Positions 1 through 6,157 of a DNA stretch of 22,842 nt are shown here, in pieces. This DNA is from an uncultured Collinsella sp. (lineage in GTDB: Bacteria > Actinomycetota > Coriobacteriia > Coriobacteriales > Coriobacteriaceae). Positions within the stretch are counted from its first letter, which is position 1. The number at the start of each line of letters is the position of its first letter. The position numbers and the translations under genes were made by a program. The stretch is from the NCBI GenBank assembly GCA_900544425.1, contig UQUX01000017.1, positions 1-22,842 of the forward strand, read 5' to 3'. The notes beneath the pieces are model-generated. The model searched no databases and was not told the DNA's origin. It was given only the letters and a program-made list of their open reading frames with translations.

Positions 1-953
1 ATCACGTAGCGCACGTTAGGCTTGTCGATACCCATGCCAAAGGCGTTGGTGGCAACCATCACCTGGGTATCGTCGTCGATAAAGGCGCGCTGGCTTTGAC
101 GACGGGCGTCGTTGCCCATGCCGGCATGGTAGCGGCCAACGCGAATGCCGCTGGGGCCCAGCGCCTCGGCAAGCTCACCTGCCAGCGCATCGACCGTCTT
201 GCGGGTCGAGCAATACACGATGCCGCTCTCGCTCGAATGCGCAATCACATAGTCGCGCACCCACGCGGCCTTGGCCTTGTCGCCCATCTCCTCGCAGCCA
301 AAGTAGAGGTTCTTGCGATCGAAGCCCGTCACCACCGTCGCGGGGTTTTGCAGGCCGAGCATCTGCTGAATGTCCGCACGCACGCGCTCGGTCGCCGTGG
401 CGGTAAAGGCCGCCACGATGGGGCGCTGCGGCAGGGAATCGATGAACTCGCGAATCTGCAGGTAGGCGGGGCGGAAATCCTGGCCCCATTGACTCACGCA
501 GTGGGCCTCGTCAATGGCCACGAGCGGCACGCCAATGCCGGCAGAACTCGCGGCCTCCTGCGCAAAGGCTAAAAAGCGCGGCTCGAGCAAGCGCTCGGGC
601 GCCACGTACATAAGCTGGTAGCGGCCCTCGCGCGCCCGCTTGAGCACGGTGTTTTGCTGGGCCGGAGTAAGACTGGAGTTGAGATAGCTGGGCCGCGCGC
701 CCGCCGCAAGCAACGCACGGGTCTGGTCCTCCATAAGCGACAGCAGCGGACTCACCACAAAGGTGATGCCGGGCAGCATGAGCGCGGGCACCTGGTAGCA
801 AATGGACTTGCCGGCGCCCGTGGGCATAACACCCAGCGCATCGCGACCGGCAAGGATCGCATCGACCATGCGGTCCTGTCCCGGGCGAAACGAGGTGTAG
901 CCAAAATAGGCGCCGAGCGTGTCGAGCGCCATCTGCTGCATGTTATCGGTCAT
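1..953 (-). CDS. recQ: RecQ-family ATP-dependent DNA helicase, N-terminal 317 residues (cut by window edge)
   Basis: 3'-5' DNA helicase of recombination and replication repair, cytoplasmic. Translating the minus strand from the ATG at 953 gives 317 residues with no stop before the edge. Visible motifs: FRPGQ (residues 22-26), Walker A MPTGAGKS (43-50), DEAH box (148-151), TATAT motif III (about 185-189), and the second helicase domain up to ATNAFGMGIDKPNVRYV. Arginine-finger motif VI, the zinc-binding region and any HRDC domain lie outside the window. A purine-rich AGGAAA lies just before the ATG. The gene is transcribed away from the IS110/IS21 block, whose left end is about 180 bp upstream of the start, so the coding region is intact as far as visible. 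The motif set and order are those of RecQ; UvrD- or DEAD-type helicases do not fit. Confidence 0.95.
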   Translation of the reverse strand, partial: MTDNMQQMALDTLGAYFGYTSFRPGQDRMVDAILAGRDALGVMPTGAGKSICYQVPALMLPGITFVVSPLLSLMEDQTRALLAAGARPSYLNSSLTPAQQNTVLKRAREGRYQLMYVAPERLLEPRFLAFAQEAASSAGIGVPLVAIDEAHCVSQWGQDFRPAYLQIREFIDSLPQRPIVAAFTATATERVRADIQQMLGLQNPATVVTGFDRKNLYFGCEEMGDKAKAAWVRDYVIAHSSESGIVYCSTRKTVDALAGELAEALGPSGIRVGRYHAGMGNDARRQSQRAFIDDDTQVMVATNAFGMGIDKPNVRYV

Positions 954-984
954 GGTTTCCTAACGTCCAAGTCATCTGCCGCCG

Positions 985-990
985 ATTATA
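985..990 (-). promoter_or_regulatory. Candidate -10 box of recQ (TATAAT)
   Basis: A perfect TATAAT lies on the minus strand 32-37 bp before the recQ start. I see no good -35 hexamer at 16-18 bp and no extended -10 TG, so the promoter assignment is tentative. The rest of the 954-1260 gap holds only the outer flank and left non-coding end of the IS110 element. Confidence 0.4.
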
Positions 991-1136
991 CGCCGCCACG
1001 CGGACCGATGCCGCACGGCTGTCGGCCACGGGCAACGCAATCCAAAAGGAACGAGCGTGGGATTTTTGGACACTTTCCCAACGGCTAATCTCTTGACAAG
1101 CGCGCAAACGTCGCTGGTTGAGCATAAGTCAGACAC

Positions 1137-1150
1137 TATGACCCAATCCG
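1137..1150 (+). repeat. IS110 left subterminal inverted repeat
   Basis: TATGACCCAATCCG is the exact reverse complement of 5059-5072. The match stops at both sides. Confidence 0.85.
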
Positions 1151-1260
1151 AGGGCACGGAAACGACAGGAGCCCCCGCTCGTGACCGCGGGTCGGGGCTG
1201 CGACAATGTTGTTGAAGTGCCAGAGGCGCAGCCGCGCCGCAACGAGGTTGGGAGGCTCCC

Positions 1261-1821
1261 GTGCCTAGATATTCTACCGCCTTCGGAATGGACGTACACC
1301 TCAGGTCCACCACCGTCTGCGCGCTCGACGCGGAGACGGGCGAGGCCGTGGCGAGGAGGTTCCGCGGCAACCCGTGGGGCGAGGTCGCGGAGTGGATGTC
1401 GGGCTTCCCCGGCCCGTCGCTCGCCGCCTACGAGAGCGGCTACCTCGGCTTCGCCCCGCAGAGGGAGCTCTCCGGGCTCGGCGTCGACTGCGTCGTCGCG
1501 GCCGTCTCCAAGGTCCCGAGGTCGGCGGCAGACCTCTCGTCCAAGAACGACCGCAACGACGCGGCCAGGATGGCCAAGGCGATACTGTCGCACGACGTCA
1601 CCCCGGTATGGGTGCCGTCCCCCGAGATCGAGGGGCTCAGGGACCTCGCCGGGGCCCACGACGCGGCGACCGCGAGGCTCGCGGCGGCGAAGCAGCGGCT
1701 CCTGGCGTTCCTGGCCCGCCGGGGCTACGCCTACGGCGGCACGACGCCGGCCGGAAACCCCCGGAGGTACTGGACGTACGGCTTCCTCAGGTGGCTCGAC
1801 AAGGTCCGGCCCGCCGACGAC
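1261..1821 (+). pseudogene. IS110-family transposase, 5' part (DEDD RuvC-like domain), interrupted by IS21
   Basis: Starts at a GTG with GGGAGG just upstream. The 187 codons before the break encode the RuvC-like DEDD domain. Visible acidic residues: D in GMDVH (residue 11), E in AYESG (about 59) and the pair in KNDRNDAA (about 97-100). It then runs through the RRYWTYGFLRWL region typical of the start of the coiled-coil linker. The frame is cut after the codons GAC GAC, which are also the IS21 target duplication. Reading past the break adds 26 foreign residues and stops at 1902. The other part is at 4289-4795, and the two join in frame. The open 5' frame could still yield a truncated protein without the catalytic serine domain. 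Confidence 0.93.
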
Positions 1822-2650
1822 TGTGTTTCGTCAAGAGGATTTGAGCAAAAAGAGCATCGGAAATTGAGCAGCCTGAGCATCGGAAGCGCGCACGCTTTTT
1901 GAGCGGCTGGCCCTCCTGCATGAGGGCATGGCGGACGCGGTAGGACTCGCCGCGGAACTGGACGAGCCTCCCGTGGTGGACGATGCGGTCGATCACGGCG
2001 GCGGCCATCTGGTCGTCCCCGAACACCGACCCCCACCTGCTGAACTCCAGATTCGTGGTGATCACCACCGACTGTCTCTCGTATGCGTCGGCGAAGACCT
2101 GGAAGAGCAGCCTCGCCCCGTCCGCGTCGAGCGGGAGGAACCCGAGCTCGTCGATGACGAGCAGGCGGGCCTTGCCGATAAGCGCGGCCTCCCGGTCGAG
2201 CCTCCCGTCGTCGCGGGCGCGCCTCAGGCGCATCACGAGCGAGGACGCCGTGAAGAAGCGCGCCTCGAGCCTCCTCTCGCACGCCAGCGCGCAGAGGGCC
2301 GACGCCATGTGCGTCTTGCCGGTGCCGACGTCGCCCATGGGCACGAGGTCCTCCCTGCGCCCGACGAAGTCGAGCGCGAGCAGCGACTCGCGCCCCATGC
2401 CCTCCGGCCACGACACGGCCGACCAGTCGTAGCCGTCGAAGGTCTTGGGCGCCGGCAGCGCGCAGCGCCTGAGCAGCGTCGCGCGCTTCGAGGCCTCGCG
2501 GCTGGACCTCTCCGCCTCGAGGTAGCCCGCCAGGTACTCCACCTGTTTCGGGGTGCCGAGCCTCGACCACTCCTCCAGGACGGCGGTGGTGAGCGAGCAC
2601 GACCGCCCGGCCTCCACGACCCTGCGGGCCAGCTCCTCGCTAGCTGCCAT
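1787..2650 (-). CDS. istB: IstB, IS21 helper ATPase (reads out of the element)
   Basis: AAA+ ATPase that assembles on target DNA and activates the IstA transposase. The 287-residue frame has a DnaC/IstB fold: Walker A GDVGTGKT (residues 106-113), Walker B LLVIDELG (163-170), sensor-like VVITTN (195-200), and the family C-terminal stretch FRGESYRVRHAL (232-243). The ATG overlaps the istA stop by 11 bases, the usual IS21 arrangement for translational coupling. Oddity: the element has no stop codon in this frame. Codon 277 straddles the IS end at 1822, and the last 10 residues and the stop at 1787 come from the interrupted IS110 gene. The core domain is complete before this point, so activity is probably retained. 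Confidence 0.93.
   Translation of the reverse strand: MAASEELARRVVEAGRSCSLTTAVLEEWSRLGTPKQVEYLAGYLEAERSSREASKRATLLRRCALPAPKTFDGYDWSAVSWPEGMGRESLLALDFVGRREDLVPMGDVGTGKTHMASALCALACERRLEARFFTASSLVMRLRRARDDGRLDREAALIGKARLLVIDELGFLPLDADGARLLFQVFADAYERQSVVITTNLEFSRWGSVFGDDQMAAAVIDRIVHHGRLVQFRGESYRVRHALMQEGQPLKKRARFRCSGCSISDALFAQILLTKHSRRRAGPCRAT
1816..1821. repeat. IS21 target-site duplication, left copy (GACGAC)
   Basis: GACGAC directly abuts the TGTG terminus of the IS21 element and recurs at 4283-4288 directly after its CA terminus. Six base pairs is within the usual IS21 range. Confidence 0.9.
1852..1885. repeat. IS21 left-end direct repeats (GAGCATCGGAA, two copies)
   Basis: Two identical 11-bp repeats start 23 bp apart (1852 and 1875), with AAATTGAGCAG between them. 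The same TTGAGCAG core occurs inverted in the right end. In IS21 such end repeats are binding sites for the IstA transposase (family knowledge). Confidence 0.7.
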
Positions 2651-4106
2651 CGGCGACCGCCCCCTTCAGGAACCCGTCGTAGACCGACAGGTCGGCCCCG
2701 CCGGCCCCGCCGCCGCCTCCCGCGATGCGTCTCGCCAGCACGTCGACCGTGGCGTCGTCGGGGACGCGGCCGCCCTCGACGACCCTGAGCGCCGCCTCGC
2801 ATGCCGCCTCGAAACCCGAGGACTCGCTCGCCCGGCCGATCGACCTGAGCGTGCGCCTCCTGCCGGCGGAGTCCATCCGGTCGATCCCCTCGACGAGCCC
2901 CGGCGGCATGTCGCGCCTGATCGTCGACTCCCCGAAGGCCCTCGGCCTGGCGATGATGGCGGGCACGAGCGAGAGGGGGTTCCGGACCGCGGGGCCCTCC
3001 CCGAAGGCCCTGGGGAGGACGGCGACCCGGCGGCCGCGGTCGGCGAGGATCTCCACCGTCGACGCGCGCATGCCGACGAGCAGGCTCCGCCCGTGCCAGG
3101 CGGGCCCGGCGACGTACTCGCGCCCGTCGGCCTCGACGTAGCCGCGCTTGTCGGCGCGGGCGGTGACCCACCTCACCGCGTCGAACTCCACGCCGGGAAG
3201 GGCGCGCATGGCGGCGAGGTCCTCCCGGTAGGCCTCCCCGTGCGGCCTGCCGTCGCGGCAGCGCGCCGCCGCGTTGACCCTCGCGCACCCCTCGGCGAGG
3301 AACGCGTTGAGCTCGGGGAGCGCGCCGAACGCAGGCACGGGGACGAGGAGGTTGCGCCGGAGGAACCCCACGGCGTTCTCGACGGAGCCCTTCTCGTTTC
3401 CCGAATAGGGGTTGCAGTACCGGCTCTCGAAGCGGTAGTGGGCTCTGAACTGCGAGAACAGCCTCGATTCCGTGACCTCGCCGCGTACCATCCTGCCCGC
3501 CTCGGTGGCGTTGTCGAGCACCATCGCCGCCGGGGCGCGGCCCCAGCGGCGGAAGATCTCGAGCAGCCCGGCGCACAGGCACTCCGACCTCTGCGACATG
3601 AGGGCGACGCACTGCCGGTCGTTCGAGTGCGGAAGCGTCGCGACCAGCAGCTTGAGGTCGAGGGTCCTCCCGCCGACCGCGGCGCGGAAGTTCCCGAAAT
3701 CGACCTGGCAGGTGCCGGGCGCCCACTCGAGCTCGAGGTACCCCTCTCCGCCCGCCGCCGCCCGGGCGAGCCTGAGCTCGCGGACGAACCTCTGCACGGT
3801 GGAGTAAGAGCCGCCGTAGCCGCGCTCGGCGACGAGCCTGTCGTAGATCCGCCTGGCTGTGTGGCGCTGCTTCCTCGGGGCCCCGAGGTCGGCCTCGAGA
3901 ACGCCCGCGACCCATTCCTCGTTGCCCTCGAGCGCGGGCCTGCCCCTCCTCCGGGGCATCGGCGCGGCGGGCGACATGTCCTCCATGTCGGCGTACTTCG
4001 CCACGGTGTTCCGGCTCACGTGGAGCATTCGGGCGATCTCGGACCTCGAGCGCCCGGCGGCATCCATCGACCGTATATCATTCACTGTGTCCAGGGGCAC
4101 GGTCAT
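2640..4106 (-). CDS. istA: IstA, IS21 DDE transposase
   Basis: 488 residues from the ATG at 4106. The N-terminal helix-turn-helix is at RSEIARMLHVSRNTVAKY (residues 21-38), followed by a second DNA-binding region with TARRIYDRLV. The integrase core carries the DDE residues: D136 in CQVDFGNF, D198 in MVLDNATE and E243 in NEKGSVENAVGFLRRN. A Mu-like beta-barrel and C-terminal domain follow, ending in a glycine-rich stretch near the IstB coupling region. I chose 4106 because GGAAGG lies about 9 bases upstream; an ATG at 4115 is an alternative that adds three residues. The stop at 2640 overlaps the istB start. Length and motif order are normal for IstA, and no frameshift is visible. Confidence 0.94.
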   Translation of the reverse strand: MTVPLDTVNDIRSMDAAGRSRSEIARMLHVSRNTVAKYADMEDMSPAAPMPRRRGRPALEGNEEWVAGVLEADLGAPRKQRHTARRIYDRLVAERGYGGSYSTVQRFVRELRLARAAAGGEGYLELEWAPGTCQVDFGNFRAAVGGRTLDLKLLVATLPHSNDRQCVALMSQRSECLCAGLLEIFRRWGRAPAAMVLDNATEAGRMVRGEVTESRLFSQFRAHYRFESRYCNPYSGNEKGSVENAVGFLRRNLLVPVPAFGALPELNAFLAEGCARVNAAARCRDGRPHGEAYREDLAAMRALPGVEFDAVRWVTARADKRGYVEADGREYVAGPAWHGRSLLVGMRASTVEILADRGRRVAVLPRAFGEGPAVRNPLSLVPAIIARPRAFGESTIRRDMPPGLVEGIDRMDSAGRRRTLRSIGRASESSGFEAACEAALRVVEGGRVPDDATVDVLARRIAGGGGGAGGADLSVYDGFLKGAVADGS

Positions 4107-4282
4107 CTCCTCCATCCTTCCCGGGCGGGCTCGCCAAAGTAACCGCCCGGGGAAACCATACGGCGAGGGCCGCGCCCCCGGTCCCCGGGGCGCGGCCCTC
4201 TTGCTTAAACTGCTCAATTTTTCGTGCTCACGGTGCTTATTTCCCAGTGATCACTCGGACCACTTCTTAGTGAACATCAACA

Positions 4283-4288
4283 GACGAC
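4283..4288. repeat. IS21 target-site duplication, right copy (GACGAC)
   Basis: Second copy of GACGAC, directly following the CA end of the IS21 element. It is in frame with the downstream half of the IS110 transposase. Confidence 0.9.
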
Positions 4289-4795
4289 GGCGGCATCCGG
4301 GCGCTTGCGGCGCTGAGGAGCGAGGTCGCGGCGGGCCCCCTCTCGGCGGAGGTCGAGGCGCTCCAGTCGATCAAGGGGTGCGGCTTCGCGCTCGCCGCCG
4401 CCTTCGCGTCCGAGGTCGGCGACTTCTCGAGGTTCCGCTCCGGCAGACAGGTGACGGCCTACTTCGGCCTCGCCCCGAAGCAGAGGTCGAGCGCGGACTC
4501 CGTGCGCCTCGGCGGAATCAGCGGGGCCGGCAACGCCCTCGTCAGGAGGCTGGCCGTCGAGGGGTCCTGGAGCTACGTCCAGGCGAGCCACCAACCGAAG
4601 CTGATGCCCAAGGGCAGCGGCGTCCCGCTCGAGGTGAGGATGCACGGGAGGAAGGGGTCCGAGCGCCTGCTCCGGCGACGCGAGGAGATGCTCGAGAGGG
4701 GCATGCCCCAGGCGAAGGCGAACGCCGCCACCGCCGCCGAGCTCGTGAGGTGGCTGTGGGCCCTCGGCGCGATGTGCCGGGAGGCAACCGAATAG
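4289..4795 (+). pseudogene. IS110-family transposase, 3' part (catalytic-serine Tnp domain)
   Basis: 168 codons that continue the frame of 1261-1821 and end at TAG 4793-4795. They encode the second IS110 domain, with the helix-hairpin-helix-like ALQSIKGCGFALAAAFASEVGDF, then FRSGRQVTAYFGLAPKQRSSADSVRLGGISGAGNALVRR, where the catalytic serine of this family lies. The C-terminus is LVRWLWALGAM. There is no start codon of its own near the IS21 junction. Joined to the 5' part with one target duplication removed, the protein would have 355 residues. The segment between the two domains looks shorter than in typical IS110 transposases, so the parent copy may already have carried a small internal deletion; this is from memory of family alignments only. 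Confidence 0.92.
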
Positions 4796-4799
4796 ACAT

Positions 4800-5041
4800 A
4801 GCCCCCGTCCCGGCGAGCCGGGCAGCCTTCGGGGATACCCCCGCTTTCGCTGGGCGCGCGGCAGCGGCCGCATGCGCGTAGTCAGACTTGGGGAGCCCCG
4901 CCGAAGGAGAGGATTGCGGGCCGCCGGAGCGGTATCCGCGGATATGAGACTGAGCCGAAGGCGTCGACGACATGCCGGGGGCGGACCGGGACGGGTTCAA
5001 CGGCAGGCCCCGCCGACCGATTGCAAGCGGTCGGCGGGGCC
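4800..5041 (+). ncRNA. Candidate IS1111-type guide (bridge/seek) RNA of the IS110 element
   Basis: The 3' non-coding end of the element is where IS1111-group guide RNAs are encoded (established for the family). By hand folding, 4826-4907 forms a stem (4826-4832 with 4901-4907, two further pairs 4833-4834 with 4898-4899), a second stem (4838-4841 with 4890-4893), an internal loop, and an apical stem (4855-4859 with 4874-4878). The 5' side of the loop has TTTCGCT (4845-4851), the reverse complement of the right flank 5075-5081. The 3' side has AGTCAGAC (4880-4887), identical to the left junction 1127-1134. Further on, ATATGAG (4942-4948) equals the right junction 5070-5076. I could not fold the second loop convincingly. 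RNA boundaries and transcription are unproven. Confidence 0.5.
5006..5041 (+). other. Perfect 14-bp GC-rich hairpin at the end of the IS110 non-coding region
   Basis: 5006-5019 pairs fully with 5028-5041 around an 8-base loop. No T-tract follows, so it is not a classical terminator. It may be the 3' structural stem of the guide RNA or may shield the element from outside transcription. Confidence 0.7.
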
Positions 5042-5058
5042 ATTGTGGCTCTTGACAG

Positions 5059-5072
5059 CGGATTGGGTCATA
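5059..5072 (-). repeat. IS110 right subterminal inverted repeat
   Basis: CGGATTGGGTCATA is the exact reverse complement of 1137-1150. A perfect TTGACA (5052-5057) lies just inside. In a circular intermediate joined at the presumed GA core it would sit 18 bp before CACTAT, a possible junction promoter. Confidence 0.85.
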
Positions 5073-5079
5073 TGAGCGA

Positions 5080-5178
5080 AAACGCCCCTAAGCGAGCAAG
5101 GTGACGTGAAAGAGGAGGGAAGCGTACTTTGGGTACGCGACCGACGATTGAACGTCAGATTGCCGCTTAGGGGCGTTT
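5080..5178. repeat. Nested palindromic intergenic repeat at the IS110 insertion site
   Basis: Three nested perfect stems: 15 bp (5080-5094 with 5164-5178), 6 bp (TGACGT at 5102-5107 with 5152-5157), and 6 bp (GCGTAC at 5122-5127 with 5133-5138). It directly abuts the right end of the IS110 element. It encodes no recognisable protein and has the form of a REP-like or structured dispersed element. That it recurs elsewhere in the genome is inference. Confidence 0.75.
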
Positions 5179-5191
5179 GCAGCGTCGAGCC

Positions 5192-5219
5192 GTTACGCGG
5201 TTTGGTAAAACCGCGTAAC
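5192..5219 (-). terminator. Perfect 12-bp hairpin abutting the stop codon of the first gntR
   Basis: 5192-5203 pairs fully with 5208-5219 around a 4-base loop, immediately after the gntR stop on the minus strand. There is no T-tract, so termination would be weak or the hairpin acts as a 3'-end stabiliser. Confidence 0.5.
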
Positions 5220-5939
5220 TTACATGACCATAACGTAGCGCGATCCCACGTAGTACTGCTTACCCATCAAAACCGGCTCGTCATCGGGACCGGTAAAGCC
5301 GGCACGCAGGTTGAGCAGCGGATCGTGCGGAGCAATGCCCAGCTCGGCCGCCTGCTCGGCGTTAGCTCGAACGGCCTCGACCGTACGGTAGCCAACCGAG
5401 ACAATCGGCGTTCCGCCAACACGCTCGACCTCGGCAAAAATCGACTTGTCCTCAAGATCGGCCGTCAACAGCTCACGGTAGGCGTCAAACGGCACAAAGA
5501 TGTTCTCCTCAAAGATGGGCTCGCCGTCGGCCGTACGCACGCGCTTGATATGCAGCAGCAGCGCATCCTTCTGCAGGCCAAAGAACTCCATCTCGTTTTG
5601 GCGCGCCGGAACGATCTGGCGATCGATCACGTGCGCACCGGCCTTCATGCCGTTGCCGGCACACAGCGCGGTAAACGTCTGCAGCGTCGAGGCGTGAAAC
5701 TGGCGGTTGATGTGCGGCGTGGAGACAAAGGTGCCGCGGCCCTGCTGCTTAACCAGGTAACCATCGGAGCACAGCTCCTCGACAGCGCGGCGCACCGTAA
5801 TACGGCTCACCTCGTACTGCTCGGCTAGTTCAAGCTCGGACGGAATACGCTCCTTGGGTGCATAAACACCTTTCTCGATCGCATCCTTGATTTCGTCATA
5901 AATCTGCTGGTAAAGCGGTGCATTTTTGGGCGCAGGCAT
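5220..5939 (-). CDS. GntR-family regulator, HutC subfamily (wHTH plus UTRA)
   Basis: 239-residue transcription factor. Residues 9-73 form a GntR winged helix (IPSELELAEQYEVSRITVRRAVEEL, then the wing GYLVKQQGRGTFVS). Residues from about 90 onward form a UTRA effector domain (HVIDRQIVPA, IKRVRTADGEPIFEENIFVP, the paired E/R-rich strand and the C-terminal RYVMVM). HutC-type proteins usually repress sugar or amino-sugar genes and are released by a phosphorylated ligand. The operator-like motif at 5977-5989 precedes its own start, and the same motif lies upstream of the PTS operon and the DMT transporter. I therefore infer autoregulation and local control of that locus, although yitT and the HAD gene lie between. 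The ATG at 5939 is the first of the frame; the ribosome site (AAGAG) is weak. Confidence 0.93.
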   Translation of the reverse strand: MPAPKNAPLYQQIYDEIKDAIEKGVYAPKERIPSELELAEQYEVSRITVRRAVEELCSDGYLVKQQGRGTFVSTPHINRQFHASTLQTFTALCAGNGMKAGAHVIDRQIVPARQNEMEFFGLQKDALLLHIKRVRTADGEPIFEENIFVPFDAYRELLTADLEDKSIFAEVERVGGTPIVSVGYRTVEAVRANAEQAAELGIAPHDPLLNLRAGFTGPDDEPVLMGKQYYVGSRYVMVM

Positions 5940-5976
5940 ATCTGATCACTCTTATCAAAATAGCTAAATTTCTAAT

Positions 5977-5989
5977 ACGTATATAACGT
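5977..5989. promoter_or_regulatory. Predicted operator upstream of the first gntR
   Basis: ACGT-ATATA-ACGT, 38-50 bp before the gntR start in an AT-rich promoter region. It matches the architecture of 12125-12137 and 13397-13409, and resembles the GT...AC half-sites of HutC-type operators. Confidence 0.55.
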
Positions 5990-6030
5990 CTAGTTTCATG
6001 TTACCTCATATTGATAAAACGATACACCCT

Positions 6031-6075
6031 CCCTACCAAAAAGCGACAGCTTCATTTTGGTAGGTTTTATCTGGG
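6031..6075 (-). repeat. Dispersed imperfect-palindrome repeat, copy A
   Basis: Aligns with 8165-8210 (same orientation) and 15509-15548 (opposite orientation). The shared outer arms are CCTACCAAAA and TTTTGGTAGG, with a middle similar to CTGTC. Copies A and B also share an ATAAAACCTACCAAAAT stretch. It lies between yitT and gntR. Confidence 0.7.
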
Positions 6076-6157
6076 CAAACGAGAGCTCTCGAAAGCAACG
6101 GGGCTTTCGGGGGGCTCGTTCGGATGGGTTGCGCAGGACCGGCAAAATGCCAATACC

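Larger units (their letters stand above)
1822..4282 (-). mobile_element. IS21-family insertion sequence (istA-istB), complete
   Basis: A 2461-bp element that starts TGTG and ends CAACA, flanked by GACGAC on both sides. It carries istA and istB on the minus strand, opposite to the host transposase gene. Both ends contain several copies of a TTGAGCA/GTGAGCA-type motif, as IS21 ends carry multiple transposase sites: GAGCATCGGAA at 1852-1862 and 1875-1885, AAATTGAGCAG at 1861-1871, and the reverse complement of AAATTGAGCAG near 4210-4220. Both genes are open and keep their catalytic motifs, so the element looks functional and recent. Confidence 0.93.
1130..5075 (+). mobile_element. IS110-family (IS1111-type) insertion sequence, disrupted by an IS21-family element
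   Basis: The outer element consists of a DEDD transposase gene in two parts (1261-1821 and 4289-4795), a left non-coding end of about 130 bp and a right non-coding end of about 280 bp. A perfect 14-bp inverted repeat at 1137-1150 and 5059-5072 lies close to both ends. Subterminal inverted repeats and a long non-coding stretch 3' of the transposase are features of the IS1111 group within IS110. No target duplication is visible, as expected for this family. Exact ends cannot be fixed from one copy. I place them a few bases outside the repeats, assuming a shared GA dinucleotide at 1132-1133 and 5074-5075 is the crossover core. Without the IS21 the element would be about 1.5 kb. Confidence 0.8.

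Noticed and set aside
1091..1130. TTGACA at 1093-1098 as the -35 of an outward or transposase promoter
   Set aside because: No -10 lies at 16-19 bp; the nearest AT-rich stretch is too far away.
2553..4142. Plus-strand open frame opposite istA/istB
   Set aside because: Antisense shadow of genes with clear DDE and Walker motifs.
5106..5828. Plus-strand open frame starting in the palindromic repeat
   Set aside because: It lies opposite the first gntR and begins inside a palindrome; no domain is recognisable.
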